A stretch of 16,108 bases of DNA from Candidatus Segatella violae (GTDB lineage: Bacteria > Bacteroidota > Bacteroidia > Bacteroidales > Bacteroidaceae), in NCBI GenBank assembly GCA_002440225.1, contig DJSH01000047.1:9460-25567 (forward strand). The letters run 5' to 3'. The position numbers were made by a program, and so were the translations under genes. A model generated the notes under the pieces. It saw only the letters and a list, made by a program, of their open reading frames with translations. It ran no database searches and was not told the DNA's origin. Below, in pieces: positions 5,004 through 13,917 of this stretch; within the stretch, counting starts at the first letter, position 1, and each line of letters starts with the position of its first letter.

Positions 5004-8000
5004 ATGAATTCAAAAAGTAGAGAAAAGTTGCTTGCTGGAATCGCAGCCCTGAGCCTTCTCGGCATCTCTCCCCAGCAAACTTTCGCAGCCCAGATCGCAA
5101 CGAGCCAGGCTGTGCAACAAAGCAAAAAGATTACTGGTACCGTAGTGGACTCACAGGGTCCTATCATCGGTGCGACAGTAAAAGTGAAAGGCACAAACAA
5201 TGCGGCTGTTACCGACCTAGACGGTAACTTCTCCCTCAATGTGTCTGCAGGTCAGACCGTTGAGGTATCCTATGTAGGCTATGTCACCAAGACCTTTAAA
5301 GTGGGGGGGCAAGCTAAGTATGATGTAACATTGACAGAAGACAACAACAGTCTTGACGAGGTTGTTGTCGTAGGTTATGGTACCATGAAGAAGAGCGACA
5401 TCTCAGGCTCTTCCGTAAGCCTTGGCGAAAAAGCCATGAAAGGCTCTATAATCACCTCTCTCGACCAGTCACTTCAGGGTCGTGCAGCAGGTGTCACAGC
5501 TGTCAGCACCTCTGGTGCCCCTGGTACAGCTTCTACTATCCGAGTTCGTGGTACAGCTACCATCAACTCCAACGCAGAACCTCTTTATGTAATTGACGGT
5601 GTCATCTTCCAGAGCGGCAACTCAAGCGGTAGCTCACTCGGTTTCGGCGATGCCCTCGACAACGGTTCTGCTTCTTCCGTTTCGCCTCTTTCCACCATCA
5701 ACCCTTCGGATATCGTAAGCATGGAAATTTTGAAGGATGCTTCAGCCACCGCTATCTATGGTGCACAGGGTGCCAATGGTGTAGTTTTGATTACAACAAA
5801 ACGTGGTAAAGCTGGTGAGGCAAAATTCTCTTACGACGGCATGGTGGCATGGAGCCGCCAGACCAAACGCCTTGACATGATGAACCTCCGCGAATTCGGT
5901 GATTACTACAACGATTTCGTAGCGGCAGGATTCGGTGGTGTCAAGGAAGACCCATATTATAGCGACGTATCTTTGCTCGGCAAGGGTACCAACTGGCAGG
6001 ATGCTATCTTCCAGACCGCTTTCCAACAGCAACATCAGATTGCCGCCCAGGGTGGTACAGACAAGATTCAATATTACGTTTCAGCAGGTTACATGAACCA
6101 GGATGGTACCATCATCGGTTCTAAGTTCGACCGTCTCTCTGTACGTACCAACTTGGACGCACAGTTGAAGAAATGGTTGAAGCTCGGTTTGAGTGCAACC
6201 TTTACCAATTCCAACGATGACCTCAAGCTCACTGATGGTGCAGAGGGTATCGTAGGATTCGCATTGACATCTCTCCCAGAGGCACCAATCTATGACATTG
6301 ATGGCAACTACGCTTCGTTTGCTCGTGAAAACTACAATATCCATAACCCTATCGCAAAGGCTATGGAGCAGAACAACTGGTTGAACCGTAAGAAGTTGAC
6401 AGGTAATATCTATGCCGAGCTCACTCCTATCAACCACATCACTTGGCATGCAGAGTTGGGTTACGACCTCAGTTATAGCAAGGCCGAGATTTTCAATAAT
6501 ACAATCAATCTTAACAACTGGCAGGAAGCCAACGAGAGTAGCATCCAGAAGAACAATAGCACCTTCTGGCAGCTCAAGAACTATATCACATATAACAATA
6601 CGTTTGCTCAGAAACACTCCGTTACAGCCATGGTGGGTCAGGAATGCTGGGAAAGCAAGTGGGACTACATCAAGGTAGCCAACGATAAATTACCTTCTGA
6701 TGCAGTACACAATCCAGTATTAGGTACAGGTACCCCAACCATCGGAGCAGGTTTCGGCAGCAGCTCTATGGCTTCATTCTTTACTCGTTGGACTTACAGC
6801 TACGACAACCGTTACAACGCTACCTATACTTATCGTTATGATGGTAGCTCCAACTTTGGTCCTCACAACCGCTGGGCAGGCTTCCACTCATTCGCTGCCA
6901 GCTGGCGTTTCTCTAACGAGAAATTCATTCAGGACTTGGCAGGCAAATGGCTGAGCAATGGTAAGATTCGTGTAGGTTGGGGTCAGACAGGTAATGCCAA
7001 CATCAACTCATTCGCCTGGGGTGTGAACATGCAGAAGGTATATTCTTCTCTTGGTGCAGGCTATCGTCCACAGAACATTCCTAACCTTGATGTGAAATGG
7101 GAGAAACAAGAGCAGATCGACCTTGGTCTCGACTTAGGTTTCTTCAACGACCGTGTTGGCTTGACCATCGACTGGTACCAGAAGGAATCAAAGGACATGT
7201 TGATGGAGATGCAGATGCCTTCATACATGGGTACAAGCGGTAACGACAACTCTAAGTTGAAGGCACCTATGGGCAACTATGGTCACATCCGCAACAGCGG
7301 TCTTGAGTTGACAGTCAATGGTCATCCATTCATCGGCAAGTTCCAGTGGGATTCAGAGTTCCAAATTTCTTGGAACAAGAACAAGTTGGTAGCCCTCAAT
7401 GGTACTGCCAGTTCAGCCATCATGGGCTATGCCCAGTGGGGACAGACACAGGTAAGTAAGACCGACGTTGGCCAGAGCCTCTATAGCTTCTATGGATATG
7501 TAACAGATGGCATCTACCAAGACTTGGCAGACATCGAGCGTTCACCTAAGCCAGAGAAATACCCAAGCAATGGCGTGTTCAATGGTTCCAACACCGTATA
7601 TGTAGGCGACATCAAGTACAAGGATTTGAATGGCGATGGTGTCATCAATGAGCTTGACCAGACCAACATCGGTTCCCCAATGCCTAAGTTCACTTTCGGT
7701 TGGACCAACACCTTCCGTTACAAGGACTTCGACTTGAGCATCTTCATCAATGGTAGTTACGGCAACAAGGTAATGAACCTCACCAAGCGTGGCTTGACCA
7801 ACATGAGCAGCGTATGGTGCAACCAGCATACCGACGTATTGAACCGCGCCCGCCTGGAGCCTATCGATGCCTCCATCGTATATGCCGACGGCAGCAAGTG
7901 GTATGAGCACATTGAGAATGTACGTGTTGCCAATCCAGATGCCAGTCTTCCTCGCGCCATCATTGGCGACCCTAACGACAACGACCGCATCAGCGACCGC

Positions 8001-8258
8001 TACGTGGAGGATGGTTCATATTTGAGAATGAAGAATATCTCCCTTGGCTATACCTTCCCTAAGAAGTGGATTAGCAAGTGGGGTATTGAGAACTTGCGTC
8101 TCTATTGCAACATCCAGAACTTGTTCACCATCACTGGTTATGATGGATACGACCCAGAAATCGGTGTCAGCACCATGTCGCCAAACGTTTATGGCGTAGA
8201 CTATGGTCGTTATCCTTCACCAACCACCTACTCTTTCGGTTTGAACATGTCATTCTAA
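5004..8258 (+). CDS. susC: SusC-type TonB-dependent outer-membrane transporter
   Basis: The 1084-residue protein imports oligosaccharides, here presumably beta-manno-oligosaccharides, across the outer membrane with energy from TonB. In order: signal peptide (1-29), a carboxypeptidase-regulatory-like domain (about 42-112, KITGTVVDSQGPIIGATV), the TonB-box-like stretch DEVVVVGYG (118-126), plug domain (about 127-250, with LQGRAAGV, IRVRGT and PLYVIDGV), then the 22-strand barrel, ending SFGLNMSF with the aromatic last residue usual for barrel insertion. It is followed by susD after 18 bases. A run of seven G (5303-5309, Gly101-Gly102 as GGG GGG) stands out because glycine is otherwise mostly GGT or GGC here; slippage there would kill the frame. 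The start is taken at 5004 because it gives a complete signal peptide. Substrate is inferred from the flanking mannanases. Confidence 0.97.
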   Translation: MNSKSREKLLAGIAALSLLGISPQQTFAAQIATSQAVQQSKKITGTVVDSQGPIIGATVKVKGTNNAAVTDLDGNFSLNVSAGQTVEVSYVGYVTKTFKVGGQAKYDVTLTEDNNSLDEVVVVGYGTMKKSDISGSSVSLGEKAMKGSIITSLDQSLQGRAAGVTAVSTSGAPGTASTIRVRGTATINSNAEPLYVIDGVIFQSGNSSGSSLGFGDALDNGSASSVSPLSTINPSDIVSMEILKDASATAIYGAQGANGVVLITTKRGKAGEAKFSYDGMVAWSRQTKRLDMMNLREFGDYYNDFVAAGFGGVKEDPYYSDVSLLGKGTNWQDAIFQTAFQQQHQIAAQGGTDKIQYYVSAGYMNQDGTIIGSKFDRLSVRTNLDAQLKKWLKLGLSATFTNSNDDLKLTDGAEGIVGFALTSLPEAPIYDIDGNYASFARENYNIHNPIAKAMEQNNWLNRKKLTGNIYAELTPINHITWHAELGYDLSYSKAEIFNNTINLNNWQEANESSIQKNNSTFWQLKNYITYNNTFAQKHSVTAMVGQECWESKWDYIKVANDKLPSDAVHNPVLGTGTPTIGAGFGSSSMASFFTRWTYSYDNRYNATYTYRYDGSSNFGPHNRWAGFHSFAASWRFSNEKFIQDLAGKWLSNGKIRVGWGQTGNANINSFAWGVNMQKVYSSLGAGYRPQNIPNLDVKWEKQEQIDLGLDLGFFNDRVGLTIDWYQKESKDMLMEMQMPSYMGTSGNDNSKLKAPMGNYGHIRNSGLELTVNGHPFIGKFQWDSEFQISWNKNKLVALNGTASSAIMGYAQWGQTQVSKTDVGQSLYSFYGYVTDGIYQDLADIERSPKPEKYPSNGVFNGSNTVYVGDIKYKDLNGDGVINELDQTNIGSPMPKFTFGWTNTFRYKDFDLSIFINGSYGNKVMNLTKRGLTNMSSVWCNQHTDVLNRARLEPIDASIVYADGSKWYEHIENVRVANPDASLPRAIIGDPNDNDRISDRYVEDGSYLRMKNISLGYTFPKKWISKWGIENLRLYCNIQNLFTITGYDGYDPEIGVSTMSPNVYGVDYGRYPSPTTYSFGLNMSF

Positions 8259-8276
8259 CATTAAAACATCAAGAAT

Positions 8277-10022
8277 ATGAAACTATCGAAATTTAAATAT
8301 ATCGCATTTGCTCTTTTGTTGGGCGGGGCATTCACTTCATGCGACGATTTCTTGGATCGTCCTAACGAAGACAGCTACAACGATACCAACTATTATGCAA
8401 ACGACGACCAGACCAAAGTGAGTACAAACTCACTCTATAGTTCACCATGGTACGACTTTTTGAGCCGTGGTTACTATAAGATTCCAGAGGTTATGTCAGG
8501 CAACTTGTATATGGGCCAGTCACCTTACCTCACCTTCACCGTGAATGGTAGTGACCCAGACATCACATCAACCTCCAATTCTTTGTGGGCTGTGAACGCA
8601 CAGGCCAACACCATCTACAATCGCTTGCAGACAGCCAATGCTTCAGAAAGCGTCAAGAACACAGCCATGGGCGAATGCTTGGCATGGAAAGCCATGGCAT
8701 ATTTCTACTTGGTACGCATCTTTGGAGACGTGCCAATCGTACATAACAACAGTGACGAGATTGCAGCAGGTAATTACAACGACAAGTACAAGGTAAAGGC
8801 TGCCGATGTATACGACTACATCGTGATGACTCTTGAAAAAGCCATCGAGCTCCTCCCTACAAAGAATGATGCCGGACGCATCGACAAATGGGGCGCAGAG
8901 GGTTTGCTTGCCAAGGTTTATCTGGCTAAAAGCGGCATCAACTGCAATGGCAACGGTCAGCGTGATGCTGATGACCTTGCCAAGGCAGCAGAATATGCAA
9001 AGGACGTCATCGACAATTCTGGCAAGAAACTCATGGAAAACTATGAGGATATCTTCAAAGGTGAGAACAACAACTGCGAGGAAAGCCTCATCGGTTGGCG
9101 TTGGACTGCCGATCAGCTCAATTATACTTGCGGTAACTGTTTGACATCAGAACTTGCACCATCAGGTTTCTGCGAATACCAGAGCTGGGGTGACTGGACT
9201 GCTCCATCAGTAGATTTGGAAGAAGCCTTCGGCGTATCACCTCTCCAAAAGCCCGATGCACGTCCATCCACAGACACACGTCGCCATGCAACCATGATGA
9301 TGGCAGGAGATACCTACAGCCAATGGTGGCAAGACAAGGGCGGTTTCGACTATATCAAATTCTTGTACGACAAGAAATATGCTCCAGGCAGCAACGATGG
9401 CCTACAGTCAGGAACTGGTGCCAACATCGCCAAACATCTATATGGCGACGATGCTGACCACGTAAAGACATTCGGTAGAAGCGCAGGTAAACAAAGTTCT
9501 GATTTATCAACTCATGTTTTACGCCTCGCAGATGTATACTTGATTTACGCAGAAGCAAAGATTGGCAATGCTGAGTCTACAACAGATGCCAGTGCTATCG
9601 ATGCTTACTTTAAAGTATGGCATAGAGCAAGACCTACATTGTTTGACAAGCCATCAAGCATTACATTGGATGAAGTTCTAAAGGAACGTCGCTTGGAATT
9701 AGCATTAGAAGGTGATTATTGGTTTGACTTGGTTCGCATGTCATACTACAACGTAGACAAGGCGATGAACATCATCAAGAACCAGAAGCGTAACGCTTAC
9801 AATGGTTTGGGCGATCTCTACAAAGCATACTATAACAAGGGCAATGGCAATGGTCCATGGGATGTAGATGCGAGCAAGATGTTCTACGACACTTCTACTC
9901 CAAAGCCAAATGTCACAGCATCTATCTTTACCTTGCCTTTCCCACAGGGTGACGTTGTATACAACCCACACTTGATGGAAGAAGCACAGCATGTAGATGT
10001 CAGAGAAACCTTCTCTTATTAA
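8277..10022 (+). CDS. susD: SusD-like surface glycan-binding lipoprotein
   Basis: A 581-residue RagB/SusD-family lipoprotein with a signal peptide and lipobox ending at Cys22 (FTSCDDFLDRP, a typical SusD beginning). It forms the lid over the SusC barrel and binds the incoming glycan at the cell surface. Seen family features include an N-terminal TPR-containing region (MGECLAWKAMAYFYLVRIFGD-like helix, about 130-150, and GLLAKVYLAKSG near 210) and the conserved C-terminal block LRLADVYLIYAEAK with the EVLKERRLELALEG helix. It follows susC by 18 bases and is almost certainly co-transcribed. Length is normal. Mannan specificity is inferred from the locus, because SusD binding residues are not conserved between substrates. 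Confidence 0.96.
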   Translation: MKLSKFKYIAFALLLGGAFTSCDDFLDRPNEDSYNDTNYYANDDQTKVSTNSLYSSPWYDFLSRGYYKIPEVMSGNLYMGQSPYLTFTVNGSDPDITSTSNSLWAVNAQANTIYNRLQTANASESVKNTAMGECLAWKAMAYFYLVRIFGDVPIVHNNSDEIAAGNYNDKYKVKAADVYDYIVMTLEKAIELLPTKNDAGRIDKWGAEGLLAKVYLAKSGINCNGNGQRDADDLAKAAEYAKDVIDNSGKKLMENYEDIFKGENNNCEESLIGWRWTADQLNYTCGNCLTSELAPSGFCEYQSWGDWTAPSVDLEEAFGVSPLQKPDARPSTDTRRHATMMMAGDTYSQWWQDKGGFDYIKFLYDKKYAPGSNDGLQSGTGANIAKHLYGDDADHVKTFGRSAGKQSSDLSTHVLRLADVYLIYAEAKIGNAESTTDASAIDAYFKVWHRARPTLFDKPSSITLDEVLKERRLELALEGDYWFDLVRMSYYNVDKAMNIIKNQKRNAYNGLGDLYKAYYNKGNGNGPWDVDASKMFYDTSTPKPNVTASIFTLPFPQGDVVYNPHLMEEAQHVDVRETFSY

Positions 10023-10044
10023 TGAACAATAAAAAGAAAGTAAT

Positions 10045-11409
10045 ATGAAACTAAATAAAATATTCAGTTGGTTGTTTGTGGGCTTGATGGCAATTTCCGC
10101 CAGCACGCTGACTTCTTGCGAAGACCAACCAGACAAGTTCGAGCTTACAGGAGGTGTTCCTACCGTGAACTACATCCGTATGCCATATTTGTCACAGGCA
10201 GATTCTCTACTCGACAAAGCGAGCCTCTCGTCTATCGTTTGCCTCGTTGGTAACAACTTGACAAGTATCAAGGAGCTCTATTTCAACGACCAGAAGGCAC
10301 AGTTGAATACAAGTTACATCACCGACCATACCATGATTGTGCAGATTCCAGCCACAATCCCGACAGATGTAACCGACAAGATTTATATGGTGACACGTGA
10401 CGGCGAAAAGGTAGACTATGATTTCCACGTGGTAGTACCTGCTCCAAATCCAACATCCATGTCTTGCGAATATGCCAAAGCAGGCGAGGACGTAACACTT
10501 TACGGCAACTACTTTGTAAACGATGCGAATGTTCCTCTCAAGGTAACAATGCCTGATGGACAAGAAATAACAGAATTCAAGAGCATCTCTCAAAGTGCCA
10601 TCACCTTTACCCTTCCAGAGTGCACCACCGAAGGTTCCCTCAAGGTTGAGACGCTTTACGGTGAGACCGAGACTTCATTCCATTATCTAGATTCTCGTGG
10701 CATGCTCTTCGACTTCGATACTCCTTGGGATGGAACCAATGTACTTGGCAACCATGGTTGGCACAAGCGAGACATCAAATCAGACGACACATCATTGAAA
10801 GGCAATTTTGTTCAGCTTGGTGATGGTTCAGTTACCATGAGCGCAGACGGCGGCTGGGATGATACCAATTTCTCATTCGAGTACTGGGCAGGTTCTTGGG
10901 ACACCCCACAGAAAGTAAACGAAGGTGATGGTGTTGCATTGTACAACCTTGCAGACTTTACACATCCAGAGAATATGGCCCTAAAGTTTGAGATGTATAT
11001 ACCTTCTACCAATCCATGGTGTGCTGGAGCCATGCAGATTTGCTTTGAAGGCTTCGACAAAGTTTCTTTGTCAGGCAATGCTATTGATGGATTCTCCGGC
11101 ACTGTAGCAGCAGCCAATGCTTATGTCTTCAATGGTGAAGGAAAGAATAAAGAAGGCGAATGGGGACGTGCCATGTACAGACCTTGGCAGACAACAGGTT
11201 CTTATGACACAGGCAACAAATGGGTTACAGTTACCGTACCTCTTTCTAGCTTCAACCTCGACAGAACAGGTGCTTCATCATCAAGCGTACCAAGCCAGGT
11301 GAGCGATTTCGCCAGCCTCACCATGTTCGTTGTGGGTGGTGGCGTAAACGGTACCGAGTGCAAGCCAATCATCAAGATTGACAACGTCCGTGTGGTTCCT
11401 AATAAATAA
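10045..11409 (+). CDS. SGBP-B-like surface glycan-binding lipoprotein (IPT domains plus C-terminal binding domain)
   Basis: A 454-residue lipoprotein (lipid-anchored Cys25, LTSCEDQP). Two IPT/TIG-like beta-sandwich segments can be outlined at about 40-131 (ending VDYDFHVVVPAPNP) and 133-214, followed by a C-terminal domain at about 218-454 rich in Trp and Tyr (LFDFDTPWDGTN, NHGWHKRD, FEYWAGSWD, NPWCAGAM, MYRPWQTTGSY) and ending KIDNVRVVPNK. This arrangement matches the SGBP-B type first described in the xyloglucan locus of B. ovatus, whose C-terminal domain (SGBP_B_XBD) binds glycan while the IPT domains act as spacer. It sits 22 bases after susD, the usual SusE/SGBP slot. Here the ligand is probably mannan or glucomannan, by context only. 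No enzyme motifs are seen. Confidence 0.85.
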   Translation: MKLNKIFSWLFVGLMAISASTLTSCEDQPDKFELTGGVPTVNYIRMPYLSQADSLLDKASLSSIVCLVGNNLTSIKELYFNDQKAQLNTSYITDHTMIVQIPATIPTDVTDKIYMVTRDGEKVDYDFHVVVPAPNPTSMSCEYAKAGEDVTLYGNYFVNDANVPLKVTMPDGQEITEFKSISQSAITFTLPECTTEGSLKVETLYGETETSFHYLDSRGMLFDFDTPWDGTNVLGNHGWHKRDIKSDDTSLKGNFVQLGDGSVTMSADGGWDDTNFSFEYWAGSWDTPQKVNEGDGVALYNLADFTHPENMALKFEMYIPSTNPWCAGAMQICFEGFDKVSLSGNAIDGFSGTVAAANAYVFNGEGKNKEGEWGRAMYRPWQTTGSYDTGNKWVTVTVPLSSFNLDRTGASSSSVPSQVSDFASLTMFVVGGGVNGTECKPIIKIDNVRVVPNK

Positions 11410-11429
11410 TCTTCAAAAAAGAAACAAAC

Positions 11430-13880
11430 ATGAAAAAGATCAAGAATATATTAGCACTGTTAGTGGTAGCCCTCATGGGGCTATCGCTGGCAGCCTGCAG
11501 CGAGGATGATCTCGACACCAACCAGTATCAGAAAGGTGTTCACCTCAATGTATATGGTCCTCAGCCTGTGATGCGTGGTGGTCAGCTCCGCTTCTTGGGT
11601 AGTAACCTCGACCAAATTGCGCAGGTTCAGATTCCTGGTTGTGACCCTATCACCAACATCGACGTGGTAACAGCTGGTATACCTAGTGAAATCAGAGTTA
11701 CCTTGCCTAAGGATGGCCCTGAGGTAGGATATGTCAAGCTCATCACCAAGACTGATGAGGAAATCACAACCAAGACTCAGCTCACCTACGAGGAGCCTAT
11801 CGTCTTCGACTCATTCTCTCCTGCTAGCATCATGCCAGGCGAGACCTTGACTATCGAAGGTGATTACCTCAACCTCGTTCACATGATAGAATTTGCTGAC
11901 GGCGTACAGATTCCAGAGAAGGATTTCGTATCTCACTCTCGCTATAAGATTGAGGTTAAAGTTCCTGAGGAAGCACGCACAGGCAAGATTCAGCTCTTCG
12001 ACATAGACTTGACTACTGTTGAAGACCCAACACAGGCACTCTACAACATCATGGAGTCAGAAGATGCACTCAACGTAGGTACTCCTACCATCACCAAGTG
12101 GGCTTCTCCACGTGGCGAGGCTGAGTTGACAGGTAATGTTACAGCCAAGATGGGTGAGACCATCACCGTAACTGGTGCTCATTTTGGTTTGGTTAGCAAG
12201 CTCCGCTTCACTCCTAAGCCAGCTGAAGAGTTGACAGGAGTAGATAAGTTGGCTGACGAGTACGACATAGAGGATTTCACCATCAACGAAGACGGCACTG
12301 TCTTGAAATTCACACTCCCTGCAGAGGCTGCAGATGGAGATTTTAAGCTCATTGCTCGCTCTGGTGTCGAGATTCCTGTAGGAACATTGACAACTGTAGC
12401 TCCAACCAACTGTGTTGCAGCGCCTTCTCCTGTGAAGGCTGGCCAGCCATTGGTAATCACTGGTAAGGACCTCGACGTTGTCAACTCTATCGAAATGACA
12501 AACGTAGAGGATGAGATTAAGTTCACAGTTAATGCCGATGGCACTCAGCTCACTATCGAGAGCGTACCAGAGACAGCACAAGAGGGCAAGCTCGTATTGC
12601 GCATGAAGAATGGCAAGGGCGTAGAAGTTCCTTTCACGCTTGTTAAGCCAGTTGTAACAGGATATGACAATAATCCTGTAAGTGCTGGCGGCGTACTCAC
12701 CATCAAGGGTACAGACCTTGACCTTGTTAAGAAGGTACAGTTCGGAGAAGGCACTGACGAAGTAGAGGTAAAGGCTTCGGAGGATGGCAAGAGCATCACA
12801 CTTACCGTTCCTATGAATGCTGTATCAGGCAAGCCTACCCTAACTTTGGCTAATGGAACAACCGTAGAAGGTCCAGAATTAAAGGTTGAAGAGGCTGTAT
12901 TCTGCTACATTACAGAAATGCCTGATTTCTCAAACAAGGAGACTACTCCGGAGGCAGGTAGTACAATGACTGTACCTGTAAAGAATGGCGACAAACTCGA
13001 AAGCGTATGGGTTAACGGCAAGAAGGTAAATCACGTTTATGCAGAGAAAACCTCCATGCTTACCATTGCCATCCCAACAGATGCTAGTGCAAGCTCTAAA
13101 TTGAAGTTAGTTTCTTCTAATGGCGAGATTGAATATGATATTAGTGTAATCCCTGCAGGCAGTATCACAAGAACACTCATGAATGGTCCATTAGACCTTG
13201 CTGGTTGGTCAGCAAATACACAAGGTTTGATTGCACAAGACGCTTTGGACAACATTCCTGATGGCGCATCAGTTGTTCTAAAGGTTAAATATACTCCAAC
13301 AGCAGACAATGTTCAACTCAAAGGTCAAGATGGAAACTGGAAAAACATCGACCTTGATAACGGCGAGATGAAGGAGCATGTTTATCAATTAGACGCAAAT
13401 GCAAAGGAATTCACTCTTCCTCTGTCAGCTGCCGTGATTGCTACCCTCAAGGAAAGATCTACAAATTGGGGTGGTCTCATCATCTTCAATGGTACAGGTG
13501 CCATCATCAATAAGATTGAGGCAGAAATCACCATTCCACAAGAGAAGACTATTTGGAGCGGTAAAGCTGAGATTGTAGGTTGGGGTGGAAACCAAGACCT
13601 TGCATGGGGTGGATATGATTGGAGCACAGTAAAGCCAGGCTCAATCGTACGTTTCTATTATGGCAAGCCAAATCCAGGTTCTTGGGGTTGCTTGAGCCTT
13701 CGTCATGGTGATAGCTGGGGCAATCTCCCTGCGCCTATTCCTGGTCAATATGATTTCCCAGCCGACGAGGGAGCCATCGAAGTTACCATGACTGCTGAAA
13801 TCATCAAAGACTTGGTTGACAATGGTGGACTTGTAATGACGGGCGACAACGCCATCATCACAAAGATAACCATCGAGTAA
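11430..13880 (+). CDS. Large multi-IPT surface lipoprotein with two C-terminal binding-like modules
   Basis: An 816-residue lipoprotein (Cys23, LAACSEDD). I can outline about six IPT/TIG-like repeats, recognisable by a G-x-x-L-x-I-x-G-x-x-L-x-x-V-x-x-I core: about 40-120, 123-195, 216-322, 325-405, 406-487 and a more diverged one at 490-574. Two C-terminal segments of about 110 residues follow (585-700 and 705-816). Both open with a G-W motif (LAGWSANTQ; IVGWGGNQ), hold a G-x-W or S-W-G motif in the middle, and end in the same pattern (GGLIIFNGTGAIINKIEAEI against GGLVMTGDNAIITKITIE), so they look like diverged copies of one jelly-roll or CBM-like fold. It probably extends a binding tip far from the membrane to hold mannan. 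It is 20 bases after the SGBP-B gene and 37 before the GH26 gene. No catalytic residues are recognised, and I assign no precise ligand. Confidence 0.8.
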   Translation: MKKIKNILALLVVALMGLSLAACSEDDLDTNQYQKGVHLNVYGPQPVMRGGQLRFLGSNLDQIAQVQIPGCDPITNIDVVTAGIPSEIRVTLPKDGPEVGYVKLITKTDEEITTKTQLTYEEPIVFDSFSPASIMPGETLTIEGDYLNLVHMIEFADGVQIPEKDFVSHSRYKIEVKVPEEARTGKIQLFDIDLTTVEDPTQALYNIMESEDALNVGTPTITKWASPRGEAELTGNVTAKMGETITVTGAHFGLVSKLRFTPKPAEELTGVDKLADEYDIEDFTINEDGTVLKFTLPAEAADGDFKLIARSGVEIPVGTLTTVAPTNCVAAPSPVKAGQPLVITGKDLDVVNSIEMTNVEDEIKFTVNADGTQLTIESVPETAQEGKLVLRMKNGKGVEVPFTLVKPVVTGYDNNPVSAGGVLTIKGTDLDLVKKVQFGEGTDEVEVKASEDGKSITLTVPMNAVSGKPTLTLANGTTVEGPELKVEEAVFCYITEMPDFSNKETTPEAGSTMTVPVKNGDKLESVWVNGKKVNHVYAEKTSMLTIAIPTDASASSKLKLVSSNGEIEYDISVIPAGSITRTLMNGPLDLAGWSANTQGLIAQDALDNIPDGASVVLKVKYTPTADNVQLKGQDGNWKNIDLDNGEMKEHVYQLDANAKEFTLPLSAAVIATLKERSTNWGGLIIFNGTGAIINKIEAEITIPQEKTIWSGKAEIVGWGGNQDLAWGGYDWSTVKPGSIVRFYYGKPNPGSWGCLSLRHGDSWGNLPAPIPGQYDFPADEGAIEVTMTAEIIKDLVDNGGLVMTGDNAIITKITIE

Positions 13881-13917
13881 ACCTTATTTATATTAACAAA
13901 CAAAAACAAAGATAACT

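Noticed and set aside
4871..5239. 122-codon minus-strand frame over the susC leader and start
   Set aside because: It overlaps the susC signal peptide and regulatory-like domain in antisense; composition is that of a shadow frame. A non-coding antisense RNA here remains possible but cannot be seen.
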